Source: Bacteroidales bacterium (GTDB lineage Bacteria > Bacteroidota > Bacteroidia > Bacteroidales > Marinilabiliaceae). Taken from it: a stretch of 21,895 nucleotides of DNA. The notes below the pieces were generated by a model. The model was not told where the DNA came from and searched no databases. It saw only the letters and a list, made by a program, of their open reading frames with translations. A program made the position numbers and the translations under genes. The stretch is taken from NCBI GenBank assembly GCA_004552385.1, contig SFOL01000025.1:1-21895 (forward strand), written 5' to 3'. Below, in pieces: positions 7,555-15,504 of the stretch (positions are counted from its first letter, which is position 1; every line of letters starts with the position of its first letter).

Positions 7555-9450
7555 ATGATTGATAGATTCGCCGACATAAAGATCCTTCGCTACCACGTTG
7601 ACGGCTTTGAAAAGCTGCCGCTTGAGCGTAAGCTGCTTCTGTTCCACCTTAGCGAGGCCGCCCTGTGGGGGCGCGACATCTATTGGCACCAGAATTGCGC
7701 TGATGGCCTCAGGCTGCGCAAACTCGTCGAGGCTGTCTATTCTTGGCAGCGGGATCACGGCTGCCTTGACGAGCGGATGGCGGAATACGCCAAGCGTCTG
7801 TGGTTCGCCAACGGGCCTTACCACCATTACAGTAATGACAAGTTCCGCCCTGATTTCTCGGCCGACGAGCTTCGCGGGTGGGCGGCGCAGGCGGGGGCCG
7901 ATGCTCTTCTCGATGAGGAGATGCAAAGGCTTATCTTCGATCATGGCTACAAGGCCAAGAAGGTCTCGCTCGATACCAGTGGCGACATTGTGGCGGACTC
8001 GTCCGTAAACTTCTATCAGGATGGAATCTCACAGCAGGAGGTCGCCGAGTTCTATAAAGCCCAGGCGCGCCATCCGCTCAACAGCCAGGTGGTAAAAGGC
8101 CCGGACGGTAAGTTGTCCGAGAACGTGTGGATGTCGGGTGGAATGTATGGCCAAGCCATAGACCGTGTCATATATCATCTGGCGGAGGCTAAGCGTTTTG
8201 CTTGTAATGAGTTGCAAGTAAAGGCTATCTCTCAGCTTATCGGATATTATGAGTCGGGTGACCCGGTGGGGTTTGACGAGTTCAACAAGACATGGGTGGC
8301 CGATAAGCAGTCGGATGTCGACTTCATCAACGGCTTCATTGAGGTCTATGACGATCCCATGGGGCTCAAGGGCACGTGGGAGAGCATCGTGGAGCTGCAA
8401 GACGCTGAGGCTACGCGGCAGATTGAACTCATTGCCGCCAATGCCCAATGGTTCGAGGATCATTCTCCTGTCGCTCCCGCCTACCGCAAGAGCCAGGTCA
8501 GCGGTGTCTCCATGAAAGTGATCGACGCCGTAATGCTCGGCGGCGACTGCTACCCCTCCACTCCCATAGGCGTCAATCTGCCAAACGCCGACTGGATTCG
8601 TGAGCAATTCGGCTCAAAATCCATTTCGCTCGCCAACATCACGCACGCCCTTCATGAGGAGGCTCAGCAGAAAGACCAGTCCCGCCCTTCCGTCCTCGCC
8701 GAGTTCGCATTCTCCGACGAGGAAAAGGAGCGCTCGCGCAGATACGGTCGCGTAAGCGACGATCTCCATACTCAACTCCACGAATGTCTGGGGCACGGGT
8801 CCGGGCAAATGCGGCCGGGCGTTTCCCTTGATGACCTCGGGGCCTACGGCAGCGCCATAGAGGAGGCGAGGGCCGACCTTTTCGCCCTCTATTTCATGGC
8901 CGACCCCAAGATGGTCGAGCTCGGCATAGTGGATTCCGATGATGTTGCGTGGTCGCACTACGACTCCTACCTCCGTGGAGGTCTCCTTGTGCAGCTCGCC
9001 CGCATCGAAGAGGGGCGCGACATCGAGGAGGCGCATATGCGAAACCGCGCCATGATCTCGCGTTGGGTGCTTGAGCGCGGACAAGACTCCGGAGCCGTGT
9101 CGTGGATTGAAAAGGACGGTCGCCATTATGTCTCCATTGCTGACTACCAGTGCGTCAGGAGGCTCTTCGCCGAACTACTGTCCGAGGTGCAGCGCATCAA
9201 GAGCGAGGGCGATTATGAGGGGGCTAAGCGTCTTATCGAGACCTACGGCGTTAAGATTGACCCGGCCCTGCATGCCGAGGTGCGCGCCCGCTATGCTTCT
9301 CTTGGCATAGCGCCGTTCAGCGGCTTTGTCAACCCGGTGCTCTCTCTCGTCTATTCCGAAGGTGAGGTCTCCGACGTCGCCATCTCTTATGACGAGGCGT
9401 ATGACGATCAGATGCTCCGTTATTCGGCGGACTATTCCGCGCTTGCCTGA
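7555..9450 (+). CDS. Dipeptidyl-peptidase III (peptidase family M49), apparently cytosolic
   Basis: This zinc metallopeptidase of 631 aa is expected to release dipeptides from the N-terminus of short peptides. The M49 zinc motif HECLGH is at 409-414, and the second ligand motif EEARAD is at 436-441 with Glu437 as the likely ligand. The N-terminus (FADIKILRYHVDGF) corresponds to what I recall as the start of the mature domain in Bacteroides DPP III, and there is no signal peptide or lipobox. The upstream frame is closed by a TAA at 7537-7539, so an export signal has not simply been missed. A run of nine T residues directly touches the ATG, an unusual leader where A-rich sequence is the norm. 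The stop overlaps the start of the next gene by one base (TGATG). Confidence 0.93.
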   Translation: MIDRFADIKILRYHVDGFEKLPLERKLLLFHLSEAALWGRDIYWHQNCADGLRLRKLVEAVYSWQRDHGCLDERMAEYAKRLWFANGPYHHYSNDKFRPDFSADELRGWAAQAGADALLDEEMQRLIFDHGYKAKKVSLDTSGDIVADSSVNFYQDGISQQEVAEFYKAQARHPLNSQVVKGPDGKLSENVWMSGGMYGQAIDRVIYHLAEAKRFACNELQVKAISQLIGYYESGDPVGFDEFNKTWVADKQSDVDFINGFIEVYDDPMGLKGTWESIVELQDAEATRQIELIAANAQWFEDHSPVAPAYRKSQVSGVSMKVIDAVMLGGDCYPSTPIGVNLPNADWIREQFGSKSISLANITHALHEEAQQKDQSRPSVLAEFAFSDEEKERSRRYGRVSDDLHTQLHECLGHGSGQMRPGVSLDDLGAYGSAIEEARADLFALYFMADPKMVELGIVDSDDVAWSHYDSYLRGGLLVQLARIEEGRDIEEAHMRNRAMISRWVLERGQDSGAVSWIEKDGRHYVSIADYQCVRRLFAELLSEVQRIKSEGDYEGAKRLIETYGVKIDPALHAEVRARYASLGIAPFSGFVNPVLSLVYSEGEVSDVAISYDEAYDDQMLRYSADYSALA

Positions 9451-10247
9451 TGTGGCCCGCGACTTGCGTCATTCTTCGGCTGCTGATGCTTGCGGCGGCC
9501 TTTATGCCTGCGTTGTCAGGGGCGCAGGCCGTGATGTCGATACGCTTTGTTGAAGGCTCTTTCGAGGCTGTCAATGTGGCCAAGCGAATTAACGTCACTC
9601 TCGTAGGCCGCGAAGACGTGGACAAGCTGCCCGGTGAGGTCTACGCGCGCCTGTCCAGGAATAAGAGGGCTTTGGCTGACGTGGCATCCGGCTCCGCGGT
9701 CTGCGTGGTCAAGGCGGAGCCTTCTGTGGCCAGAGCGGTAGTGTGCGCGGTTGAGGGGGGCTGCCTGAATGTCTTCGCGGGTAAGTTTAAGTATAAACGC
9801 ACACCGGCCATTGAGGTTTTCGTTATCTGCCCCGGCGTTGTTAAGCGCATCTCAGGCTCTTCGGCCAGCAATATCTCAACCCGGGGCGCCTTGCGCACGG
9901 ATGGTCTGGCGATAGACGCCGGCTACGCAATGTCTATACACGTCTCGGTCATCGCGCCGTCGGTCTCCGTCATGGCGAAAGATCACTCTGAGGTGTGGGT
10001 CAGCGGGGACTTTGACCGGCTCGACGCCGAGCTCGACAACTGCAGCTCGCTGCTCATGCGGGCGGCCTCGTGCCGCAAAGTGTCAGTCCGCGCTACGAAT
10101 GCCTCCGTCGCCACGGTCAATGCCGCAGAGGCGGTGGACGTCACTGCGCGGGGCCGAAGCGAGGTCTCTTGTTTCGCCCCAGGGGCTGACACATCTTTCG
10201 ACTGCGACGACTTTTCGCGTGTGTCTCTGAGAGAGACGTCCGAGTGA
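9450..10247 (+). CDS. Secreted DUF2807 (head GIN domain)-like protein
   Basis: The 265-aa protein has a signal peptide (hydrophobic stretch LLMLAAAFMPALSG, cleavage near AQA at about residue 27). The mature part starts with IRFVEGSFEAVNVAKRINVTL, matching the usual opening of DUF2807 'putative auto-transporter adhesin, head GIN' proteins. It continues as short repetitive beta strands rich in Ser, Val and Ala that would stack as a beta helix (for example ISGSSASNISTRG, then SVRATNASVATVNAAEAVDV). The molecular function of the family is not established. Its ATG overlaps the DPP III stop codon (TGATG), indicating translational coupling. A terminator hairpin encloses its own stop codon. Confidence 0.75.
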   Translation: MWPATCVILRLLMLAAAFMPALSGAQAVMSIRFVEGSFEAVNVAKRINVTLVGREDVDKLPGEVYARLSRNKRALADVASGSAVCVVKAEPSVARAVVCAVEGGCLNVFAGKFKYKRTPAIEVFVICPGVVKRISGSSASNISTRGALRTDGLAIDAGYAMSIHVSVIAPSVSVMAKDHSEVWVSGDFDRLDAELDNCSSLLMRAASCRKVSVRATNASVATVNAAEAVDVTARGRSEVSCFAPGADTSFDCDDFSRVSLRETSE

Positions 10248-10263
10248 ACGGACGCTTTTCTTT
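10237..10263 (+). terminator. Intrinsic terminator after the DUF2807 gene
   Basis: A perfect 6-bp stem CGTCCG (10237-10242) / CGGACG (10249-10254) closes the loop AGTGAA, which contains the TGA stop codon, and is followed by CTTTTCTTT. It is short but GC-rich and correctly placed between two differently controlled genes. Confidence 0.65.
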
Positions 10264-10314
10264 AATGTTGCGCGCTTCCGCTCCCCTGTCGTTCTTTTTG
10301 TAACCGAAATTTAC

Positions 10315-10322
10315 TATCTTTG
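10315..10322 (+). promoter_or_regulatory. Bacteroidetes -7 element of the rplY promoter
   Basis: TATCTTTG matches the Bacteroidetes -7 consensus TAnnTTTG. A TTG at 10298-10300 could be the -33 element, but the gap of 14 bases is shorter than I would expect. Transcription would start near 10328, giving a leader of about 95 nt before the L25 gene. Confidence 0.7.
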
Positions 10323-10334
10323 CGCCGCATTTAT

Positions 10335-10384
10335 GTGCAAAGTGTGATGGGAGAATTAGCTTATCATGCAGTGCAAAGGTGCAC
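10335..10384 (+). promoter_or_regulatory. Structured leader of the L25 gene with repeated GTGCAAAG
   Basis: The octamer GTGCAAAG occurs at 10335-10342 and again at 10371-10378. The second copy takes part in a small hairpin, GTGCA (10371-10375), loop AAGG, TGCAC (10380-10384). A ribosomal-protein leader could be autoregulated, but that is only inferred from position and structure. Confidence 0.35.
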
Positions 10385-10424
10385 CAAGTCTTTTTCTTGA
10401 GTAACACAGATTTATTTACAGCAA

Positions 10425-11012
10425 ATGAAAACTTTTGACATCAAAGGTACAAAGCGCGAGTGCGGTGGCAAGAAGGTCGCCAAGGAGCTCCGTCGCAATG
10501 GTCAGGTTCCGTGCATCGTCTACGGCGGTGAGAAAGAGATTACTTTCTCTGTTCCCGAGGTCGATTTCCGTGGGCTTATCTATACCCCGAACGTCTATCT
10601 CGTAAACCTTACGGTAGACGGCGAGACTATGCAGGCCATCCTCAAGGACATCCAGTTCCACCCCATCTCTGGCGCTATCCTCCATGTCGACTTCCTCCAG
10701 ATTTTCCCCGACAAGCCCGTCACCATTGGCGTGCCCCTCAAGATTGTCGGTCATAGCGAAGGCGTAAAGGCCGGTGGTAAGCTTCAGGTCGAGATGCGCA
10801 AGCTCAACGTCAAGGGCCTCCCCGCAAACCTCCCCGACGTGCTCGAGGTTGACATCACTTCTCTCGGCCTCGGTCAGGTCGTCAAGGTCGGAAGCCTCCA
10901 CTACGATAACCTCGAGATCCTCAACGCAAGTAGTGCCGTCGTTGCCGCTGTCAAGTCAACCCGCGCTGCCGTCTCTGCAGCCGCAGCCGCAGCCGCAGAA
11001 GCTAAGAAGTAG
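10425..11012 (+). CDS. rplY: 50S ribosomal protein L25 / general stress protein CTC
   Basis: The 195-aa protein is the long CTC form of L25, which binds 5S rRNA in the large ribosomal subunit. Residues 1 to about 91 form the L25 core (KTFDIKGTKRECGGKKVAKE, VPCIVYGGEKEITFSV, FHPISGAILHVDFLQI). Residues from about 95 form the C-terminal TL5/CTC beta domain (VPLKIVGHSEGVKAGG, LEVDITSLGLGQVVKVGSL). The tail is Ala/Lys-rich (SAAAAAAAEAKK) and encoded in part by three GCAGCC hexamers at 10977-10994. It stands alone with its own promoter, leader and strong terminator. In many relatives I would expect pth next to it, but that gene is not here. Confidence 0.96.
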   Translation: MKTFDIKGTKRECGGKKVAKELRRNGQVPCIVYGGEKEITFSVPEVDFRGLIYTPNVYLVNLTVDGETMQAILKDIQFHPISGAILHVDFLQIFPDKPVTIGVPLKIVGHSEGVKAGGKLQVEMRKLNVKGLPANLPDVLEVDITSLGLGQVVKVGSLHYDNLEILNASSAVVAAVKSTRAAVSAAAAAAAEAKK

Positions 11013-11049
11013 TATTTTTTACTTCACATACGGAATTGTGTTTGTAAAT

Positions 11050-11091
11050 CCACAATTGCTCGCTCGGGCAATTGTGGGTTTTAAATTTTTA
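11050..11091 (+). terminator. Intrinsic terminator after rplY
   Basis: A perfect 10-bp stem CCACAATTGC (11050-11059) / GCAATTGTGG (11068-11077), extendable by a wobble pair and one further C-G pair to a GCTC loop, is followed by a T-rich tract ending in ATTTTT. It separates the L25 gene from the thioredoxin-like gene. Confidence 0.9.
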
Positions 11092-11181
11092 AACTTGGTC
11101 TGTGCTGCTTGCGTGAGATTTTCAAGGTCGGTAAGTTAAACTACCAAGCGCCGCAGGCTGATTGTCCAAGCGTATTATACT

Positions 11182-12294
11182 ATGAGGTCTATTTTGTCCG
11201 CTTTTTGCGCTTCCGTAATGGTGGCCGCATTGTCTGCATGCTCGTTCAGCCATGACTACAAGGTAGTCGGGACTGCCGAGGGCGCCGCCGATGGTGACAG
11301 CGTGTTCCTTTCTGACGGGACGTCTCGTCTGGTTCTCGACACCGCCATTATAACCAATGGCGAGTTCGTGTTCTCCGGCAGGTGCGACACCACTACGTTC
11401 GCCGTCCTGCGCTGTGAGATATCCGCCGACGGCAGCACGAACATCTGCCACGTCTATCTTGAGAGGGGGGCTGACATTAAGGCGACACTTGCAAAGACTC
11501 CGTCGAAAAGCAGGGCGGTCGGTTCCGTGTGCAACGACATCAGCGCGCGCTTCGAGGATACAATGAGCAAGATTGTGGCGCGGATCGACAGCGTCGAGCA
11601 GATGGCGAGAGATACCACGTTGACCAAGGTGGAGCAAAAACGCTACGAGTCCATGTCCGACTCGCTTTACGAGAACGTCTACCTTACAACCTACACGAAT
11701 GCTGTTGAAGCCAACATCAAGACTGTCGTGGGCGTTCACCAGCTCAGCAAGATAGCTTACGCCATGGAGCTTGAGACCATTGACAGCCTCCTCAATCTCG
11801 TCCCGGGCGAATATCATAAAGATGGAGCGTATGTCAAGCTCACCGAGCGAGTCGAGCGCATGAAGGCCGTTGACATCGGACGGCCGTTTGTAGACTTCGC
11901 CCTCCCCGGACTTGATGGTGACACAGTCAGGCTCAGTGAAGTGGCGGCTAAGAACAAGGTCGTAATGATTGACTTTTGGGCAAGCTGGTGCGGCCCCTGC
12001 CGCAGGGAGATGCCAAACGTCGTCAAGGCCTATGAAATGTTCAAAGACAGGGGTTTCGAGATCGTCGGCGTGTCGCAGGACTACGATGCCGAAGCCTGGC
12101 GCGATGCCGTCAAGGCTCTCGGCATGTCGTGGCGGCAGTGTTCCGCCCTTAAAGGTTGGGACAACGAGGCTATCAAGGCCTACGCCATAAGCAGCATCCC
12201 TAACACTGTCATATTGAAAGACGGCGTCATCGTGGCGCATCAGCTCACGGGAGACGACCTTCTCGGCAAGCTGGGCGAGCTCATCCACGAGTAG
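11182..12294 (+). CDS. TlpA-like thioredoxin-fold lipoprotein with N-terminal DUF4369
   Basis: The 370-aa protein starts with a lipoprotein signal (lipobox LSAC, Cys20). Residues of about 25-120 look like the DUF4369 beta domain common in Bacteroidetes TlpA-like proteins (YKVVGTAEGAADGDSVFLSD). A helical middle part follows. From about residue 235 there is an AhpC/TSA-thioredoxin fold with the redox motif WCGPC (Cys270 and Cys273) and the cis-Pro loop SSIPNTVILKDG. It is expected to work as a periplasmic, membrane-anchored thiol:disulfide oxidoreductase; the partner is unknown. No clear TAnnTTTG element is visible in the 90 bases after the rplY terminator, so its promoter is not identified. 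A hairpin terminator follows, so the gene is probably monocistronic. Confidence 0.92.
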   Translation: MRSILSAFCASVMVAALSACSFSHDYKVVGTAEGAADGDSVFLSDGTSRLVLDTAIITNGEFVFSGRCDTTTFAVLRCEISADGSTNICHVYLERGADIKATLAKTPSKSRAVGSVCNDISARFEDTMSKIVARIDSVEQMARDTTLTKVEQKRYESMSDSLYENVYLTTYTNAVEANIKTVVGVHQLSKIAYAMELETIDSLLNLVPGEYHKDGAYVKLTERVERMKAVDIGRPFVDFALPGLDGDTVRLSEVAAKNKVVMIDFWASWCGPCRREMPNVVKAYEMFKDRGFEIVGVSQDYDAEAWRDAVKALGMSWRQCSALKGWDNEAIKAYAISSIPNTVILKDGVIVAHQLTGDDLLGKLGELIHE

Positions 12295-12319
12295 CGCCGA
12301 CCGGCTCAATGCGCTTACT

Positions 12320-12368
12320 GAGCGTCAGGCAAATGAGGGTAGGTTCCCGACTTGCCTGACGCTCTTTT
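12320..12368 (+). terminator. Intrinsic terminator after the TlpA-like gene
   Basis: A perfect 13-bp stem GAGCGTCAGGCAA (12320-12332) / TTGCCTGACGCTC (12352-12364) with a 19-nt loop is followed by TTTTCT. It lies 25 bases after the stop codon. Confidence 0.85.
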
Positions 12369-12484
12369 CTCATCCTCGCCAAACCCTGTCTCGCAGGCTC
12401 CGTGCCGCTTGCCTTTCGCTCCTTATACGATGGTATTTGGTGTTAAAAAGTGAGGCCCTCTTTCCGTTGCTTAAATGTAAGAGT

Positions 12485-12492
12485 TAACTTTG
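12485..12492 (+). promoter_or_regulatory. Bacteroidetes -7 element before the acyl-CoA synthetase gene
   Basis: TAACTTTG matches TAnnTTTG. A TTG at 12467-12469 could be a -33 element with a 15-base gap. The predicted start near 12498 lies upstream of the ATG at 12546 and argues against using the in-frame TTG at 12501 as start codon. Confidence 0.7.
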
Positions 12493-12545
12493 CGTGATTT
12501 TTGCCGTGTGACTATTGCGTCATTCGGAACGATGAAAGCCAAATT

Positions 12546-14213
12546 ATGGAACTATCTCAAGACACCCTCCACGGACTGCTCGAAAAGTACGCGAGCGAGA
12601 CTCCTGACAAAAATTTCATCACCTACGCTGACCGAGGACTCTATTGGAGCTATTCGCAGTTCAACGCGCGCGTCGACGAGTTCGCACGCGGCCTTATGGC
12701 TCTTGGCGTTGAGAAAGACATGAAGGTCGGCATCTGGGCGAACAACATACCAGACTGGCTTACGGTCTTTTTCGCTTGCGCCAAATTAGGAGCGTGGCTT
12801 GTCACGGTCAACACGAACTATAAAGTGGGCGAGTTGGAATACCTGCTCACCAATGCCGACATACACACCCTCTGCATGATAAGCCAGTACCGCGACGCCT
12901 CGTACGTCGACATGCTCTATGAGCTCGTGCCGGAGCTCAAGACCATGCCGCGCGGTGAGCTGATGAGCACACGACTGCCCAAGTTGCGCAATGTCGTTCT
13001 GCTCAGCCCCGACCACAAGAGGGGCATGTATAACACCGTTGAAGTCCTCGGACGGTCGCGCCTCGTGAAGGTCGAGGATTTCGAGGCGCGCAAGGCGCAG
13101 ACGTCTTGCCGCGACATCGCCAACATGCAATACACTTCTGGCACTACCGGCTTCCCTAAGGGTGTCATGCTCTCGCACTTTAATATCCTCAACAACGGTT
13201 TCGCCACTGGCGAGTGCATGAAGTACACGTCAGATGACCGACTCCTCGTCTGCGTGCCTTTCTTCCACTGCTTTGGCATCGTACTCGCGCTCTGCGCCAT
13301 CATTACACATGGGGCGTCAATGGTGATATGCGAGGATTTTGACGTGCCTACGGTGCTCTATTCCATCGAGAGGGAGAAATGCACCTCGCTCTACGGTGTC
13401 CCGACAATGTTCGTTGCCGAGCTCGGTCATCCTAACTTCGACAAGTATGACCTCTCTTCGCTCCGAACTGGCATCATGGCCGGTTCTGTCTGCCCTATCG
13501 AGACCATGAGGATGGTCATGGAGAAGATGTATATGAAGGACATCATATCCGTCTACGGACTCACGGAATCGTCGCCAGGCATGACCGCCAGCCGCACAGA
13601 GCACTCCATGGAGCAGAGGGCCACGACCGTTGGCACCGAGTTCCCCTTTGTCGAGGTCAAGATCTTCAATCAAGACACTGGCGAGGAGTGTGCGGTCGGT
13701 GAGCCTGGCGAGATATGTTGCCGCGGCTACAACGTCATGCAAGGCTATTATAAGAACCCCGAGGCGACTGCGCAGGTGATTGATAAAGACGGGTGGCTGC
13801 ACTCCGGAGACCTCGCGACAAAAGACAAGGACGGGTTCTATCACATCACCGGCAGAATCAAGGATATGATAATCCGCGGCGGTGAGAATATTTACCCCCG
13901 CGAGATCGAGAACTACATCTACCAGATGGAGGGGGTCGACATGGTTGAGGTCGTCGGTGTGCCCGACGCGCACTATGGCGAGATCGTGGCCGCTTTTATC
14001 ATACCAAAACTCGGAGCCACGCTGTCCGAGGATGGCGTCAAGGAATACTGCTCTAAGCTGATGGCCAAGTTCAAGGTGCCCAAATACGTCTTCTTCGTCA
14101 GGGACTACCCTAAGACGGGTAGCGGCAAGGTGCAGAAGTTCAAGCTCCGCGAGCTTGGCAAGCAGCTTGTCGACGAGATCCTCGAGAAGCAAAAAGCCGC
14201 GTCCAAGGCTTAA
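12546..14213 (+). CDS. Fatty-acyl-CoA synthetase (AMP-forming, ANL superfamily)
   Basis: The 555-aa enzyme should activate a carboxylic acid, probably a fatty acid, to an acyl-CoA via an acyl-adenylate in the cytosol or at the inner membrane. Motifs: the P-loop YTSGTTGFPKGVMLSH from residue 196; the adenine-binding YGLTESSPG; GWLHSGD at 416-422 with the ribose-binding Asp422; the hinge GRIKDMIIRGGENIYPREIE; and PKTGSGKVQKFKLRE with the adenylation Lys528. I chose the ATG at 12546 over the longer in-frame TTG at 12501 because the promoter lies just upstream and the sequence MELSQDTLHGLLEKYA begins like other members. Length and motif set fit FadD/AcsF-type ligases, but chain-length preference cannot be read. 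truA follows 16 bases later and is probably co-transcribed. Confidence 0.94.
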   Translation: MELSQDTLHGLLEKYASETPDKNFITYADRGLYWSYSQFNARVDEFARGLMALGVEKDMKVGIWANNIPDWLTVFFACAKLGAWLVTVNTNYKVGELEYLLTNADIHTLCMISQYRDASYVDMLYELVPELKTMPRGELMSTRLPKLRNVVLLSPDHKRGMYNTVEVLGRSRLVKVEDFEARKAQTSCRDIANMQYTSGTTGFPKGVMLSHFNILNNGFATGECMKYTSDDRLLVCVPFFHCFGIVLALCAIITHGASMVICEDFDVPTVLYSIEREKCTSLYGVPTMFVAELGHPNFDKYDLSSLRTGIMAGSVCPIETMRMVMEKMYMKDIISVYGLTESSPGMTASRTEHSMEQRATTVGTEFPFVEVKIFNQDTGEECAVGEPGEICCRGYNVMQGYYKNPEATAQVIDKDGWLHSGDLATKDKDGFYHITGRIKDMIIRGGENIYPREIENYIYQMEGVDMVEVVGVPDAHYGEIVAAFIIPKLGATLSEDGVKEYCSKLMAKFKVPKYVFFVRDYPKTGSGKVQKFKLRELGKQLVDEILEKQKAASKA

Positions 14214-14229
14214 ATGAACCGATAACGAC

Positions 14230-15024
14230 GTGAGATACTTCATCGAGATGGCCTATGACGGCTCAGCCTATCACGGGTGGCAGCTGCAGCCCAACGCATC
14301 TTCCGTACAGGAGGTGCTGACCGACGCTCTGCGCAAGCTTACGCGAGACGCGTCTCTTGACGTCATGGGGGCGGGGCGTACTGACACTGGGGTTCATGCC
14401 GACTATTTTGTCGCGCATTTCAATACCGACGCCCATGTCTGCCCCGACTCTCCGGAGGCCGAAAGCCGCGCCATCTTTAAGCTCAACTCCATCCTTCCGC
14501 CCGATGTGGCCGTCTACTCCCTCCAGGCCGTCGACCCTAAGCTGCACAGCCGTTTCTCGGCCCGCAGCCGTACCTACCACTACAGGCTGACGCTCGATAA
14601 GCAACCAATGCTCCGCCATTTCTCTTTCCGCCCGTTCTTCTCGTTAGACTTCCAGGCCATGAACGAGGCCGCCGAACTGCTTAAGTCGGTCGATGACTTC
14701 ACAAGTTTCAGCAAGCTCGGCACACAGGTTAAGACTAATATCTGTGACGTATCCGTCGCTCGTTGGTTTGAAGAGGCGCCCGGACGCTTCACTTTCGAGA
14801 TTAAGGCGAATCGTTTCCTTCGAAATATGGTGAGAGCCGTCGTAGGCACTCTTTTCGAGGTGGGCAAGGGCAAAATGAGCCTTGACGAGTTCCGGGATGT
14901 CATTGCGCGGCGTGACCGTTGCGCCGCCGGGTCGTCAGTGGCGGCGGCTGGGCTGTCGCTCGTTGATATTGAATACCCTGTGGGGCTTGGTTTCGTCCCC
15001 AAGGCGCGGAGGGTCATAGTGTAG
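14230..15024 (+). CDS. truA: tRNA pseudouridine(38-40) synthase TruA
   Basis: The 264-aa enzyme converts uridines 38-40 of the tRNA anticodon arm to pseudouridine. The catalytic Asp52 lies in the diagnostic motif GAGRTDTGVHA (47-57). Further family signatures are FIEMAYDGSAYHGWQLQPN at the N-terminus, the RTYHYRL strand, and RFLRNMVRAVVGTLFEVGKG near the C-terminus. Translation appears to use GTG at 14230; no in-frame ATG would preserve the first beta strand. Spacing to the acyl-CoA synthetase is 16 bases, so a shared transcript is likely although the functions are unrelated. Confidence 0.97.
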   Translation: MRYFIEMAYDGSAYHGWQLQPNASSVQEVLTDALRKLTRDASLDVMGAGRTDTGVHADYFVAHFNTDAHVCPDSPEAESRAIFKLNSILPPDVAVYSLQAVDPKLHSRFSARSRTYHYRLTLDKQPMLRHFSFRPFFSLDFQAMNEAAELLKSVDDFTSFSKLGTQVKTNICDVSVARWFEEAPGRFTFEIKANRFLRNMVRAVVGTLFEVGKGKMSLDEFRDVIARRDRCAAGSSVAAAGLSLVDIEYPVGLGFVPKARRVIV

Positions 15025-15192
15025 GGCGGCAGCCTTATGCGCCAATCAGCGCAGCCAGTCTCTCGGTGGCGGAGAGTCTTTCGGCTGGCAGGATATTCGG
15101 ACGAGTGTTTCCCGCTTGGTAAAAGTGCTTTCTTGAAATCTTATCTTGGCCTCTATTGAGGTCGTGACGACTGAAATTCTATGGTTAATGCC

Positions 15193-15223
15193 GGCGCGCC
15201 TGGGCTAAATGCCTTGGCGCGCC
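15193..15223. terminator. GGCGCGCC hairpin, possible terminator of the truA transcript
   Basis: Two copies of the self-complementary octamer GGCGCGCC (15193-15200 and 15216-15223) can pair. Inside them GGGC can pair with GCCT or GCCC-like bases around the loop TAAAT. Only a weak T-rich tail (TCTTATGTTGT) follows, so termination is uncertain. Because the arms are palindromic, the hairpin forms on either strand. Confidence 0.4.
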
Positions 15224-15402
15224 TCTTATGTTGTATGGCATATCGCCATTCTTGTCCGATTTGTGAAAATGAAACCTTTTAGCGCAAGGTTCGGGTAATT
15301 AAAAATGACAAAATTGGCTTATTTTTGATATGTATGGATGGCAATATGAGGGCATAAATGGAATTTGGGCTTCGAAAAATAGACTTTAAACTTGAAACCG
15401 CC

Positions 15403-15424
15403 CTTTGCAAAGTAAACGTTTGCA
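15403..15424. promoter_or_regulatory. Overlapping palindromes, possible operator of the rnf operon
   Basis: CTTTGCAAAG (15403-15412) is a perfect 10-bp palindrome. It overlaps TGCAAA (15406-15411), a 7-bp spacer and TTTGCA (15419-15424), a dyad with half sites typical in size for a dimeric regulator. It lies about 70 bp upstream of the best -7 candidate. The regulator is unknown. Confidence 0.35.
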
Positions 15425-15496
15425 CAATAAAGTGTTATTTTAAAATCTATATAAATTGTGTTGTAATGTATTTTTAGTCAACGTGTTGGAGTAATT

Positions 15497-15504
15497 TACT
15501 TTTG
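15497..15504 (+). promoter_or_regulatory. Candidate -7 element of the rseC-rnf operon
   Basis: TACTTTTG fits TAnnTTTG. No good -33 element lies at the usual distance. A second match, TATTTTTG at 15567-15574, would give a shorter leader of about 35 nt before the rseC ATG. In AT-rich DNA such matches also arise by chance, so which one is used is undecided. Confidence 0.45.

Noticed and set aside
10977..10998. GCAGCC hexamer run as a mobile or regulatory repeat
   Set aside because: It is a short codon repeat for the Ala-rich tail of L25, common in this protein family's C-terminus.
11122..12309. 395-codon open frame on the minus strand opposite the TlpA-like gene
   Set aside because: It is antisense to a gene with a clear lipobox and WCGPC motif, covers the terminator region and shows no recognisable domain. 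GC-rich third codon positions in the sense gene leave few antisense stops.
13317..14243. 308-codon minus-strand frame opposite the acyl-CoA synthetase
   Set aside because: It is an antisense shadow of conserved ANL motifs, with His/Leu/Asp-rich composition typical of complement reading.
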